From: Parapedobacter sp042666505 | GTDB lineage: Bacteria; Bacteroidota; Bacteroidia; Sphingobacteriales; Sphingobacteriaceae | Direction: 5' to 3' | Assembly (NCBI RefSeq): GCF_042666505.1 | Contig: NZ_JBHTDN010000001.1 | Location: forward strand, 1-64,000 | Length of the DNA stretch: 64,000 bases | Shown here: piece by piece, positions 42,004 to 51,137 of the stretch | Layout: each line of letters begins with the position of its first letter | Numbering within the stretch: position 1 is the first letter of the stretch | Notes under the pieces: model-generated | Seen by the model: the letters and a program-made list of their open reading frames with translations, nothing else | Databases searched by the model: none | What the model was told of the DNA's origin: nothing | Program-made: the position numbers and the translations under genes

Positions 42004-43065
42004 ATGAAGAAGAAAGCCTTTTTGTGGTCGCTTTTTGGGGTAGCCGGCCTTTTGAGCATGGGTAATTCCCTACAGGCGCAACGTACAAAGCAAATCGACT
42101 TGGGCGAAGGGGTTTCGCTTGAGGTGGTCTTTATCCCGGAGGGTTCGTTTAAAATGGGCAGCACGCCGGAGGAAAAAGCCTGGGCGACGGGCATTGAAGG
42201 GGGCGCAACGCCGGGAACGGAGCGTGAATCGTACGAGGGGGAGCAGCCCCGCCTGATGCGGGTGAAGGACGGGTTTTGGATGGGCCGGACGGAGGTCAGC
42301 GTGGGGCAGTTCAAGCGGTTCGTGGAAGAAACGGGTTACGTGACGGATGCGGAGAAACCGGGAGGAAAGACGCAGGTGTTTGATCCCGAATGGAAGATTA
42401 CAGCCAAGGCGCCGCCGCATCCCTGGATTTCCATGGAAGGAAAGAGCTGGCGGGATCCGAATTTCGGGTTTCCCTTGCGGAATGTGTATCCGGTGGTGTG
42501 CGTGAGCTGGAACGATGGGCGGGCCTTCTGCGAATGGCTGACCAAACGGGAACGGGATGCGGGCCGCCTTCCGGAAGGGATGGAGTACCGGCTGCCGACG
42601 GAAGCGGAATGGGAGTATGCCGCCCGGGGCGGTCAGGAAAGCACGTTTTTCTGGTGGGGCAACGATCTGAGTGAGGGCGAAGGACGGCTGAACATTTCCG
42701 CGATCGATTTCCTGCCGGGCAGGAATAAAACGTGGCCCCTGGCAAAGGCACCCTGGAGCGATGGATTTGCATTCGTATCTCCGGTCGACCATTTCGGTGA
42801 AAAAGGCCGCAATGGCTTCGGATTGGCGGATATGTGCGGGGGGGTGTGGGAGATTGTGCTGGATCATTTTGACCCGAAAGAGGGGCACGAGGAACTGCTG
42901 GTTACGGATGGGGATTATCGCCCCGTGTGCAAGGGTGGCAACTACTTCGATGTCCCGGGCAATGCCCGCTGCGCGGTTCGGCTGGGGCTCCACGGCGTGA
43001 GTTACTCCGATTCCCGGGATGGATTCCGGGTTTGCCTGGGGGTGGTAAAGGAGGGAATTGATTGA
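42004..43065 (+). CDS. FGE-sulfatase-fold (SUMF1-like) protein lacking the catalytic cysteines
   Basis: From the ATG at 42004 (MKKKAFLWSLFGVAGLLSMG) the product has 353 residues with a signal peptide ending at LQAQ. The FGE-sulfatase/C-type-lectin-like fold is clear: FIPEGSFKMGSTPEEKAW, FWMGRTEVSVGQFKRFVEET, YRLPTEAEWEYAARGG and the final RDGFRVCLG. In formylglycine-generating enzymes the GGSY segment is followed by a copper-binding C-x4-C pair; here it reads CKGGNYFDVPGNARCAVRLG, with neither cysteine in position. No sulfatase gene is nearby. It is probably a periplasmic binding or other non-canonical enzyme. A frame extension to 41926 overlaps susD and is rejected. Confidence 0.85.
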   Translation: MKKKAFLWSLFGVAGLLSMGNSLQAQRTKQIDLGEGVSLEVVFIPEGSFKMGSTPEEKAWATGIEGGATPGTERESYEGEQPRLMRVKDGFWMGRTEVSVGQFKRFVEETGYVTDAEKPGGKTQVFDPEWKITAKAPPHPWISMEGKSWRDPNFGFPLRNVYPVVCVSWNDGRAFCEWLTKRERDAGRLPEGMEYRLPTEAEWEYAARGGQESTFFWWGNDLSEGEGRLNISAIDFLPGRNKTWPLAKAPWSDGFAFVSPVDHFGEKGRNGFGLADMCGGVWEIVLDHFDPKEGHEELLVTDGDYRPVCKGGNYFDVPGNARCAVRLGLHGVSYSDSRDGFRVCLGVVKEGID

Positions 43066-43098
43066 TCAATGGGATTAAAGGAAATAAAAGTGCAGGGT

Positions 43099-44121
43099 AT
43101 GGCAAACGTAAATGGGCATACAATTAACCGCAGGGAATTTGTCCGGAATCTGGCGCTGACCGGTGCCGGGGTGGGTGTGTTGGGGAACGCAGCCTTTCCG
43201 GCCATCGCTGGCGGCCAGCCGGGCGATATCCGGATCGGGATCGTGGGCCTGGCCGTACACAGCGCGGCGTTTTCACAGCTGCTGAACGATCCGGAGAAAG
43301 CAGCGGATCTGGCGGGTTGCCGCGTGACGGCTCTGTATCACCCGCCGGGAAATCCGGATGTGGATTTTACCAAGGAGCAGCTTGATAAGTTTGAGCAGGA
43401 CGTGCGGGAGATGGGTGTAGCAATCGTAAGCTCCATGGAGGAACTGCTGGGGCAGGTGGATGTGGTGATGATTGAAACGAACGATGGCCGGCCGCACCTG
43501 GAGCAGGTGATGCCGACTTTCAGGGCGGGGAAACCGGTGTTTATCGACAAGCCGGTCGCCGCCGACCTGAAAGGGGTGGTGGAGATTTTTGATCAGGCCA
43601 AGGCCTTCCGGGTGCCGGTTTTTTCGTCGTCGTCCCTCCGGTACCTGAAAAGTGCCCAGGGGGTGGATCGGAGCCAGGTGCTGGGCGCCTATACCTACAG
43701 TCCGGCGCCCACCGAAAAGAGCCACACGGAATTGTTTTGGTACGGCATTCATGGCGTCGAGCTGCTGTATACCGTCATGGGAACGGGCTGTCAGGAAGTG
43801 ATGCATGTCCATCATACGGATGGCGAGGACGTGGTGGTGGGTTTCTGGGACCACGACCGGGTGGGGACCTTCCGGGGAATCCGCCAGGGGCGGCGGGATT
43901 ACGGGGGTACGGTATTCGGAAAAGAGGCCAATACCCCATTGGGGACGTTTGAGGGGTACCGGCCGCTGGTGGTAAAAGTGGTGGAGTTTTTCCGGAGCAA
44001 GCGGCCTCCCGTTCCCGTGCAGGAAACCCTGGAGATTTACGCGTTTATGGAGGCGGCGCAGGAGAGCCGGAAAAGGGGCGGAACGAAGGTGCGGCTGGAA
44101 GAGGTATTGGGAAGCCTTTAG
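43099..44121 (+). CDS. Exported Gfo/Idh/MocA-like oxidoreductase with Tat signal
   Basis: The product has 340 residues from ATG 43099 (or 350 from 43069). A twin-arginine signal (INRREFVRNLALTGAG, GVGVLGNAAFPAIAGG) suggests folded, cofactor-loaded export to the periplasm. A Rossmann segment IRIGIVGLAVHSAAF follows, then VVMIETNDGRPHLEQ and FIDKPVAADL, which takes the place of the family EKP motif. It is paralogous to the cytosolic protein encoded at 50121 (TNDGRPHLEQLMP, FVDKPLAADW), so the operon may hold an exported and a cytosolic form acting on related compounds. Substrate unknown. Confidence 0.8.
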   Translation: MANVNGHTINRREFVRNLALTGAGVGVLGNAAFPAIAGGQPGDIRIGIVGLAVHSAAFSQLLNDPEKAADLAGCRVTALYHPPGNPDVDFTKEQLDKFEQDVREMGVAIVSSMEELLGQVDVVMIETNDGRPHLEQVMPTFRAGKPVFIDKPVAADLKGVVEIFDQAKAFRVPVFSSSSLRYLKSAQGVDRSQVLGAYTYSPAPTEKSHTELFWYGIHGVELLYTVMGTGCQEVMHVHHTDGEDVVVGFWDHDRVGTFRGIRQGRRDYGGTVFGKEANTPLGTFEGYRPLVVKVVEFFRSKRPPVPVQETLEIYAFMEAAQESRKRGGTKVRLEEVLGSL

Positions 44122-44124
44122 CAG

Positions 44125-44237
44125 GGTAGCGAACGCAGTAAACGGTAGCGGGCACAGTGAACGGTAGCGGGCGCAGTGAACGGTAGCGAATACAATATAC
44201 AGGAACGAACACAGTACAGAACGAACACAGTAAATAG
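44125..44237. repeat. Six degenerate 19-bp tandem repeats
   Basis: Units GGTAGCGAACGCAGTAAAC, GGTAGCGGGCACAGTGAAC, GGTAGCGGGCGCAGTGAAC and GGTAGCGAATACAATATAC run gaplessly from 44125 to 44200, followed by two more diverged copies to 44237. They fill the gap between two oxidoreductase genes. No spacers are present, so this is not CRISPR. Confidence 0.85.
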
Positions 44238-44260
44238 AAGATTAACTAATTAACTAAAAG

Positions 44261-45349
44261 ATGAAACCGGTAAAAGTTTTGGTGTTGGGCTGTGGGAACA
44301 TGGGTAGTTCTCATGCCGTGGCGTATCACACGATGAAGGATGAATTTGAAATCTGCGGGTTGGTGTCCCGGGGCAAAAGCAAGGAGGTGCTGAATGAACA
44401 ACTCGGGAATGCGTATCCGTTATTTGATGATTTTGAAACGGCTTTGAACGAAACCCAACCGGATGCGGTGAGCATTGCCACGTATCCGGATACCCATGAA
44501 AAATATGCGTTGATGGCGTTTGAAAAGGGATGCCACGTATTCGTGGAAAAACCGATTGCCGATACGCTGGAAGGGGCGCGCCGGATGGTTCAGGCGGCCA
44601 TCAAACACAACAGGAGGCTGGTGGTGGGGTATATCCTGCGCCACCATCCGTCGTGGAAGAAGTTCATCGAGCTGAGCCACGGACTGGGGAAACCGCTGGT
44701 GATGCGGATGAACCTCAATCAGCAGGCCGACGGCAAAATGTGGACGCTGCACCGGAACCTGATGAATTGCCTCAGCCCGATCGTGGATTGCGGCGTGCAT
44801 TACATCGATGTGATGTGCCAGATGGCAGGCGCAAAGCCGGTCCAGGTATACGCCATCGGCGCAAAGCTGACGGATGAGGTGCCCGCGGATAGTTACAACT
44901 ACGGCCAGATGCAGCTGCGTTTTGACGACGGATCAGTGGGTTGGTATGAGGCCGGCTGGGGGCCGATGATGAGCGAGACGGCATTTTTTGTGAAAGATGT
45001 GGTGGGCCCGAAAGGTTCGGTATCCATCGTGGCAAAAGATGCGGGTGGAAAGGGAAAATCGGGTTCCATTGACTCGCACACAAAAACGGAATCGTTGTTG
45101 GTGCATCATGCCGACCTGGATGCGTTCGAACGGTTTTCGAAAGAAGACATCACGATCGACCTGACGGATGAACCGGACCACCAGGGGCTTTGCGACCGGG
45201 AACAGCAGTTTTTTTACGACGCGATTGCGAACGACGTCGATCTGACCAGGCACATGCAGGATGCCTTGAACAGCCTGGAAATCGTGATGGGTGCCGATGA
45301 ATCGGTCAAAACCGGCCAGGTGGTCAAACTGCAGCTTACTGAACTCTAA
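44261..45349 (+). CDS. Gfo/Idh/MocA-family oxidoreductase, cytosolic
   Basis: This 362-residue protein has a canonical NAD(P)-binding start (VLVLGCGNMGSSHAVAYHTM), VSIATYPDTHEKYALMAFEK and the HVFVEKPIADTLEGAR block with the EKP lysine. Then comes a C-terminal beta-sheet substrate domain with CLSPIVDCGVHYIDVM, whose D-x-x-x-H residues fit the catalytic site of the family. It probably oxidises or reduces a sugar or cyclitol hydroxyl. It lies 11 bp before a PIG-L deacetylase gene in the same operon. Confidence 0.88.
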   Translation: MKPVKVLVLGCGNMGSSHAVAYHTMKDEFEICGLVSRGKSKEVLNEQLGNAYPLFDDFETALNETQPDAVSIATYPDTHEKYALMAFEKGCHVFVEKPIADTLEGARRMVQAAIKHNRRLVVGYILRHHPSWKKFIELSHGLGKPLVMRMNLNQQADGKMWTLHRNLMNCLSPIVDCGVHYIDVMCQMAGAKPVQVYAIGAKLTDEVPADSYNYGQMQLRFDDGSVGWYEAGWGPMMSETAFFVKDVVGPKGSVSIVAKDAGGKGKSGSIDSHTKTESLLVHHADLDAFERFSKEDITIDLTDEPDHQGLCDREQQFFYDAIANDVDLTRHMQDALNSLEIVMGADESVKTGQVVKLQLTEL

Positions 45350-45360
45350 AAACCGATCGC

Positions 45361-46134
45361 ATGCAGAAAACAGCGATGGCAATTGCCGCACACCCGGATG
45401 ACATTGAATTCATGATGGCGGGTACCCTGCTGCTATTGAAACAACAGGGGTATGCGATTCATTACCTGAATCTTTCCACGGGGAACTGCGGGAGTATCGA
45501 ACACGATTCCGCGGCTACCACCGCGATCCGGATGGAGGAAGCCAAACACGCGACCCGGATACTGGAGGCGACGTTTCATCCGCCGATATGCAACGATTTC
45601 GAGATTCTCTATGGGGTGGAACTGCTCAGGAAGCTGGCCGCCGTGATCCGTCAGGTAAAACCGGCGATTATTTTGACGCATTCGCCGTCAGACTACATGG
45701 AGGATCACATGAACACGAGCCGGTTGGCCGTTACGGCGGCTTTTGTGCGCGGCGTGCCGAATTTCAAGACTGATTACCCGGCCATCGCGAATACGAACTG
45801 CGCGGTTTATCATGCGTTGCCACACGGTTTGCTGACGCCGTTGGGGCAACCGGTCATCCCGGAGCTGTTTATCGATACCACTTCCGTGCAGCCCGTGAAA
45901 CGGCAGGCCTTGGCGGCACATAAGAGCCAACAGAACTGGCTGGAGGATAGCCAGAAAATGAATTCCTATGTGCAGGCCATGGAAGACTTTTCGCTGGCCA
46001 TCGGCAACATGTCGCGCCGATTCGAGCATGCGGAGGGTTGGCGGAGGCACCTGCACTTCGGGTTTTCCGAACCTGGATATGACCCGTTAGAAGAACTGAA
46101 TGGATTTTACCTAAAAAACAAAGATTATGCGTAA
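45361..46134 (+). CDS. PIG-L-family N-deacetylase
   Basis: The 257-residue protein carries the zinc-binding motif AIAAHPDDIEFMMAGTLLLL (AHPDD) near its start, the downstream histidine in DYMEDHMNTSRLAVTA, and LTHSPSDY. PIG-L enzymes remove acetyl groups from N-acetylglucosamine-type moieties (as in LmbE, MshB and BshB). The gene overlaps the following NagB-like gene by 8 bp, suggesting consecutive steps: deacetylation, then isomerisation or deamination of the freed amino sugar. Confidence 0.88.
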   Translation: MQKTAMAIAAHPDDIEFMMAGTLLLLKQQGYAIHYLNLSTGNCGSIEHDSAATTAIRMEEAKHATRILEATFHPPICNDFEILYGVELLRKLAAVIRQVKPAIILTHSPSDYMEDHMNTSRLAVTAAFVRGVPNFKTDYPAIANTNCAVYHALPHGLLTPLGQPVIPELFIDTTSVQPVKRQALAAHKSQQNWLEDSQKMNSYVQAMEDFSLAIGNMSRRFEHAEGWRRHLHFGFSEPGYDPLEELNGFYLKNKDYA

Positions 46135-47059
46135 GAAAAGCTCAATAGCACCGGATTGGTGGGATTATACAACCCTGGATCTGGGGCAGGACGTGACCGA
46201 TAAAATAGCGAGTATGACGCCGGAAGATATGGTGAACTTGTCGCGCCCGGGATTTAAGGTTGTTTTTTTTGATACCGTGGAGGAGTTTTACCTGGCCGAA
46301 GCGTTGGAATATGTGACCACCTGGATGCAGGCCACGGAAGATAATCCCGTGGGGTTATGCGGGCCCATCGGGCCTACTGAACAGCTGCCCCTGGTCGCCC
46401 GTATCGTGAACGAGATGGGCATCTCCCTGAAACACGCCCACTTCTGGTCTATGGATGAATGGGTGATCGATGGGAAGGAGGCTCCGGCTAGCCATCCGCT
46501 TTCATTCAAGAAGGCGTTTAACGACCTATGCTACAACCGCATCCACAAGGATCTGGTCATGCCGGAAGCGAACATCCATTTTCCGAAAGTGGATACGAGG
46601 GAGTATCGCGAAAGCTGGTCCAAAGCGCGGTGTTTGATTATGCAGGGGGGACAGGGCGACGTGAAACATTGGGCGTTCAACGAGCCGCCGCAGCGCGTGG
46701 GCGCCTATGCCGACCGGCCGCAGACGGTTGAGGAATATAAGAAACTGGAAACTCGGGTGCTGGATCTTCACCCGATTACGATTGCGCAGAACTCGCGGAT
46801 GCATTGCGGCGGGAATGCGCCCATGATACCGACGCAGGCGGTAACCGTGGGGCCGAAGGAAACGTGGCAGTCGGAGAAGGTTTCCATCTGGCACGCCGGT
46901 GCCCATGACAATCCCTTCGGACAGCGGTTAACCACGTACATGATTTCGAATAAGCTGCCGGATACGTCGGTGCCGATGTCGGTTCTGGCGGATCACCCGA
47001 ACGTCCAGTTTAATTTTCTGCGGGCGGGGTTTGGTACGTGTTCCATCGAAATGCATTGA
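46127..47059 (+). CDS. NagB-like glucosamine-6-phosphate isomerase/deaminase homologue
   Basis: This is a 310-residue protein with the NagB/RpiA/DevB-like fold. FWSMDEWVIDG replaces the DEY active-site strand, and GQGDVKHWAFNEPPQRVG corresponds to the GxDGHIAFNEP loop, conserving HxAFNEP but not the usual preceding DG. Length is close to NagB (266) plus an N-terminal extension. It overlaps the PIG-L gene by 8 bp. The changed loop suggests a substrate other than glucosamine-6-phosphate. Confidence 0.8.
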   Translation: MRKKSSIAPDWWDYTTLDLGQDVTDKIASMTPEDMVNLSRPGFKVVFFDTVEEFYLAEALEYVTTWMQATEDNPVGLCGPIGPTEQLPLVARIVNEMGISLKHAHFWSMDEWVIDGKEAPASHPLSFKKAFNDLCYNRIHKDLVMPEANIHFPKVDTREYRESWSKARCLIMQGGQGDVKHWAFNEPPQRVGAYADRPQTVEEYKKLETRVLDLHPITIAQNSRMHCGGNAPMIPTQAVTVGPKETWQSEKVSIWHAGAHDNPFGQRLTTYMISNKLPDTSVPMSVLADHPNVQFNFLRAGFGTCSIEMH

Positions 47060-47084
47060 TCAGATACCGCTAAATACAGATGCA

Positions 47085-50000
47085 ATGAATGGGATCATAA
47101 AAATAACAGCGATACTGGCGGCGGTGGTGATGGCCGGATGTACGGGCAACCAGACGTTCAAGCTGGAAAAGGGCGACCGGATTGCGATCGTGGGGAATTC
47201 CCTGGCCGAGCGCATGCAGCACGATGGGTGGTTGGAAACGTATCTTCAGGCAACGTATCCGGATGACCAGCTGGTGTTCAGGAACCTGGGGTACTCGGGC
47301 GATCAGGTACATTACCGGCCGCGTGCCCACAAAGGGTTTGGGGATAGCGATTCGCACCTGAAAAACATGCGGGCGAATGTGATATTCGCGTTCTTCGGTT
47401 ACAACGAGTCGTTTGAGAATAAGCCGGAAGAGTTCCGGCAGCAACTGGGCAGCTGGATCGACCACGTCCGCGCACAGCCCTACGATTCGGTGAAAACAGC
47501 CCGCATCGTGCTGTTTTCGCCGATTGCCCACGAAAACCTGGAGACGCCCAACCTGCCCGACGGATCGGAAAACAACGTACGGTTACAGGCGTATACGGAC
47601 GCCATGGCGGCCGTTGCCAAAGAGAAAGACGTGCCTTTTGTGGATTTGTTTGCGGCTACCCAGAAGATGTACGAAGACTCGGAGACGCCGCTCACCCTGA
47701 ACGGGGTGCATCTGAACGAGAAGGGGAATGAGGAAGTGGCGCGCTACATTGTTGAAACGGCGTTCGGTAGTCGGGTAAAAATGGATCCGGTGGCGATCGA
47801 CTCGCTGCGCAGCGCCGTTGTGGATAAAAACGGGTACTGGTTTCACCGGTACCGGACCATCAGCGGCAACGACGTGTGGGGGACCCGCTCCATCCAGGAT
47901 GGGAACTACGCAACCCTGCAGCGGGAATTGCAGATGCTGGATACGATGACGGCAAATCGCGACAAGCGGGTGTGGGCGCGTGCGCAGGGCAACGACATCG
48001 AAATTGACGACAGCAACGTGCCGGAGCCGCTGATCGTGGGCACGCACATCACGCGGGAGGTTACCTACGTGGACCCGGAGGAGGCCATCGACAGGATGAC
48101 CTTTCCGGACGACCTGCAGGTGAATCTGTTTGCGTCGGAGAAGGAGTTTCCAGAAATCGCCAAACCGGTAGCGATGCAGATCGATACGAAAGGGCAGGTC
48201 TGGGTGGCGTCGTGGGCGACGTACCCGAAGTGGGAACCGATGCGGCCGATGAACGACCGGTTGGTGACGCTGACCGACACCGACAACGACGGAGTGGCGG
48301 ATAAGGCGACTACCTTTGCGTTTGTGCCGCACCCGACGGGGTTTGAGTTCTGGAACGATGGCGTCATCGTGGTGTCGGCCCCGGACATCCTGTTTCTGAA
48401 GGATACGACGGGCGACGGGGTGGCGGACGTGCGCACGCGGTTGTTCGGCGGAATCGGATCGGACGATACCCACCATACGGCGAATAACCTGATCTATGGC
48501 CCCGATGGGAATATTTATTACCAACGGGGGATATTTATCCTCGAAAATGTGGAAACGCCGTGGCGCAAGAGCGATGAGTCGGGGACGCCGGGGTTGTACC
48601 GTTTGAACCCGCGCACGTTCGACTTTTCGTTTGTGGTTGAAAATTCGCCCAATGCGCACGGCATCAGTTTCGATAAATGGGGCAACCAGTTCATTACCGA
48701 TGGGACGACGGGAAAGGCGTTTCAGGTGTACTACGACCGGAAGGTGACTTCCACCACCGACAGCAGCAGGTTTGCCAAGCGGCCGTTGTTTGAGCCGACG
48801 GTGCGGCCGTTGACGTCAAATCAGTTGATATCCAGCTCCAATCTCCCTGCGCAGTACCAGAATAACTTCTTGGTATACAATGTAATCGGATTTCAGGGGA
48901 TGAAACGCTATCGGCTGGATTACAAGCCGCAGGGGGTTGTTGAAGGTACGGAAATCGGAAACTTTTTGTTTACGGGCGATGACCCGGCATTTACCCCACA
49001 CACGGAAGCGGCACCACGGGTGGTGCCGCCGGATTACACGGGCGATCCGAACTTCCGGCCCAGCGACGGGGCCGTAGGGCTTGACGGGGCGCTGTACTTC
49101 GCCGACTGGCAGAATGCCGTGATCACGCACTCGCCCTACAACCTCCGGGATGCCAGCCGTGACCAGATCCACGGGCGGGTGTACCGGATTACAGCCAAGA
49201 ATAAACCCATCGGGCCCGCCGTCCGTGTGCACGGCGAATCAGTTGAAAACCTGCTGGAACTGTTTAAGAACCCCTACGACAACATCCGCCACCAGGCGCG
49301 GGTGGAACTGAGCGGCAGAAATTCCGACGAGGTGATCAAAAAGGCACAGGCGTGGGCCGCTAAACTGGATCGGTCGGAAAAGGAAAATGCGCTTCCACTG
49401 CTCGAAGTACTGTGGCTGCACCAACAGCATAACCGCGTTAACCGCGAGCTGCTGGTCGAATTGCTGAAGTCGCCGGAGGAACACGTACGGATTGCGGCCC
49501 AGAAGGTCGCTTGGTTCTGGAGCGAGCGGGCGTCGCATTTGGCGGCCCCCGACCCGGCCGGTGTGCCGGGCATGGAATTCCGCATCGGTTACGAGTCGTT
49601 CTGGGCCGACCGGGATAGCAGCAGGGCCGGTACGCCGGATGCTGCACATGCGGGGCATGGCAAGGAAACAGCGAAAACGCCGTCCAAAGGGAAAGCCGCT
49701 GCGGCACCGGCGCTTGATTTTAGGGAGAAGGAAACGGCTGCGTTGACCATCGTGGCCGTTAGGATGGAATTTGATGTGTCGGAATTTACGGTAAAGGCGG
49801 GCCAGCGGGTTGAGCTGACGTTGGACAACCAGGACCTGATGCAGCACAACCTGTTGATTGTGGCGCCCGGTGCGGCCGACGAGGTTGCCGGACTGGCCAT
49901 TGACCTGCAGGAGGAGGGCTTGGCGAAAGCGTATGTTCCGGAAAGCGGGAAGGTGCTTCATCATACCGGCTTGTTGGACGGGCATACCAAGGAGGTGCTG

Positions 50001-50096
50001 TCCTTCCGTGCACCCACGGCTCCGGGCGACTATCCGTTTGTCTGTACGTTTCCGGGGCATGCTCCTGTGATGCGGGGAGTCATGCACGTAAAATAG
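47085..50096 (+). CDS. Large lipoprotein: SGNH hydrolase, PVC-type propeller and cupredoxin
   Basis: From ATG 47085 the product has 1003 residues. A lipoprotein signal (ILAAVVMAGCTGNQ) leads into an SGNH-hydrolase-like domain ~25-245 (IAIVGNSLAERMQ, FAFFGYNESF, LNGVHLNEKG). A beta-propeller of the planctomycete-type membrane-bound dehydrogenase family follows at ~340-690 (DDLQVNLFASEKEFPEIAKP, LTDTDNDGVADK, KDTTGDGVADVR), then HEAT-like helices. The C-terminal plastocyanin-like domain carries MQHNLLIV, FVCTFPGHAP and a Met (type-1 copper ligands His ~921, Cys ~987, His, Met). The CxxCH cytochrome usual in such proteins is absent, the cupredoxin apparently replacing it as electron acceptor. 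Confidence 0.8.
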   Translation: MNGIIKITAILAAVVMAGCTGNQTFKLEKGDRIAIVGNSLAERMQHDGWLETYLQATYPDDQLVFRNLGYSGDQVHYRPRAHKGFGDSDSHLKNMRANVIFAFFGYNESFENKPEEFRQQLGSWIDHVRAQPYDSVKTARIVLFSPIAHENLETPNLPDGSENNVRLQAYTDAMAAVAKEKDVPFVDLFAATQKMYEDSETPLTLNGVHLNEKGNEEVARYIVETAFGSRVKMDPVAIDSLRSAVVDKNGYWFHRYRTISGNDVWGTRSIQDGNYATLQRELQMLDTMTANRDKRVWARAQGNDIEIDDSNVPEPLIVGTHITREVTYVDPEEAIDRMTFPDDLQVNLFASEKEFPEIAKPVAMQIDTKGQVWVASWATYPKWEPMRPMNDRLVTLTDTDNDGVADKATTFAFVPHPTGFEFWNDGVIVVSAPDILFLKDTTGDGVADVRTRLFGGIGSDDTHHTANNLIYGPDGNIYYQRGIFILENVETPWRKSDESGTPGLYRLNPRTFDFSFVVENSPNAHGISFDKWGNQFITDGTTGKAFQVYYDRKVTSTTDSSRFAKRPLFEPTVRPLTSNQLISSSNLPAQYQNNFLVYNVIGFQGMKRYRLDYKPQGVVEGTEIGNFLFTGDDPAFTPHTEAAPRVVPPDYTGDPNFRPSDGAVGLDGALYFADWQNAVITHSPYNLRDASRDQIHGRVYRITAKNKPIGPAVRVHGESVENLLELFKNPYDNIRHQARVELSGRNSDEVIKKAQAWAAKLDRSEKENALPLLEVLWLHQQHNRVNRELLVELLKSPEEHVRIAAQKVAWFWSERASHLAAPDPAGVPGMEFRIGYESFWADRDSSRAGTPDAAHAGHGKETAKTPSKGKAAAAPALDFREKETAALTIVAVRMEFDVSEFTVKAGQRVELTLDNQDLMQHNLLIVAPGAADEVAGLAIDLQEEGLAKAYVPESGKVLHHTGLLDGHTKEVLSFRAPTAPGDYPFVCTFPGHAPVMRGVMHVK

Positions 50097-50120
50097 CATG
50101 GACCGTAAAATGGGAAAAGC

Positions 50121-51035
50121 ATGAGGATTGGCATCATCGGGTTGTCCGTTCACAGTGCGGATTTTACCAAACTACTGAATGCGGATACGCCGGGCGAAGG
50201 GTTGCGCGATTGCCGGGTGGTGGCCTTTTTTCATCCGCAAGGGAATGCCGACGTTGAGTTTCCGGCGGAACAGCTGGCGGAATTCAGCGATACGATGGCC
50301 GGCCACGGCGTGGAACGTTTGGAGTCCATCGAGGCGGTGCTGGACCGGGTGGACGCGGTGATGGTGCTGACCAACGATGGGCGTCCGCACCTGGAACAGC
50401 TGATGCCGGTATTCAAGGCCGCGAAACCCGTATTTGTCGATAAGCCCCTGGCAGCGGATTGGGCCGGGGTGGTGGCCATTTTTGACACAGCCGCGAAATA
50501 CGGGGTACCGCTATTTTCTTCGTCCGCGCTGCGCTATGTGAAGCGTACGCAGGACATCCGCCTGGGTAAGGTCGTCGGACAGGTATTCGGTGCGGAGACG
50601 TACGGCCCTGCGCCCCTGCAAGCTTCCCACGTGGATTTGTTTTGGGATGGCATCCACGGTGTGGAATCGCTGTATACCATCCTGGGAACTGGATGCGAAT
50701 GGGTCAGTTGTACACATACTCCCGGGTGTGATGTCGTGGTGGGGCGGTGGCGGGACGGTCGCGTCGGCATGTTCCGGGGATTGCGGCAAGGTAAAATGGG
50801 TTTCGGCGGAACGGTGTATGGAAGCCAGGGCATTTCTGACATCGGCCCTTTTGAAGGATACGGCCTGTTGGTGGCGGCCATTGTTGAGTTCTTCCGGACG
50901 GGGAAGCCGCCGGTAACCCCGGAAGAAACCCTCGAGATTTATGCATTCATGGCGGCAGCGGAAGCGAGTAAACGAAGGGATGGGGACCGGGTAGGGTTGG
51001 GGGAAATAAATGGGAAATTGAGAGGTGAAAGTTGA
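50121..51035 (+). CDS. Gfo/Idh/MocA-like oxidoreductase, short cytosolic paralogue
   Basis: The 304-residue product starts MRIGIIGLSVHSADFTKLL and contains VMVLTNDGRPHLEQLMPVF and FVDKPLAADW, closely resembling the Tat-exported protein encoded at 43099 without its signal. LFWDGIHGVESLYTILGTGC also has a counterpart there. Both have a VHSA segment in place of the classic GxGxxG, so cofactor use should be tested. It lies 24 bp after the large lipoprotein gene; its stop codon lies within the start of a 21-bp repeat tract. Confidence 0.82.
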   Translation: MRIGIIGLSVHSADFTKLLNADTPGEGLRDCRVVAFFHPQGNADVEFPAEQLAEFSDTMAGHGVERLESIEAVLDRVDAVMVLTNDGRPHLEQLMPVFKAAKPVFVDKPLAADWAGVVAIFDTAAKYGVPLFSSSALRYVKRTQDIRLGKVVGQVFGAETYGPAPLQASHVDLFWDGIHGVESLYTILGTGCEWVSCTHTPGCDVVVGRWRDGRVGMFRGLRQGKMGFGGTVYGSQGISDIGPFEGYGLLVAAIVEFFRTGKPPVTPEETLEIYAFMAAAEASKRRDGDRVGLGEINGKLRGES

Positions 51036-51113
51036 AAATTGAGAATTGAAAGTTGAAAATTGAGAATTGAAAGTCCAAAATTGAGAATTGAAAGTTGAAA
51101 ATTGAGATTGAAA
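51031..51113. repeat. Four 21-bp tandem repeats (GTTGAAAATTGAGAATTGAA type)
   Basis: Three 21-bp units and one 20-bp unit run without gaps from 51031 to 51113, differing at only a few positions. The first includes the stop codon of the oxidoreductase gene. The tract is strongly AT-rich compared with its flanks. No coding or known regulatory role is visible. Confidence 0.9.
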
Positions 51114-51137
51114 GTAAATCTTTAATAACGATAGAAA

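Noticed and set aside
42004..43065. Active sulfatase-maturing formylglycine-generating enzyme
   Set aside because: The copper-binding cysteine pair is missing and no sulfatase gene is nearby.
44125..44237. CRISPR array
   Set aside because: The 19-bp units are directly adjacent with no spacers.
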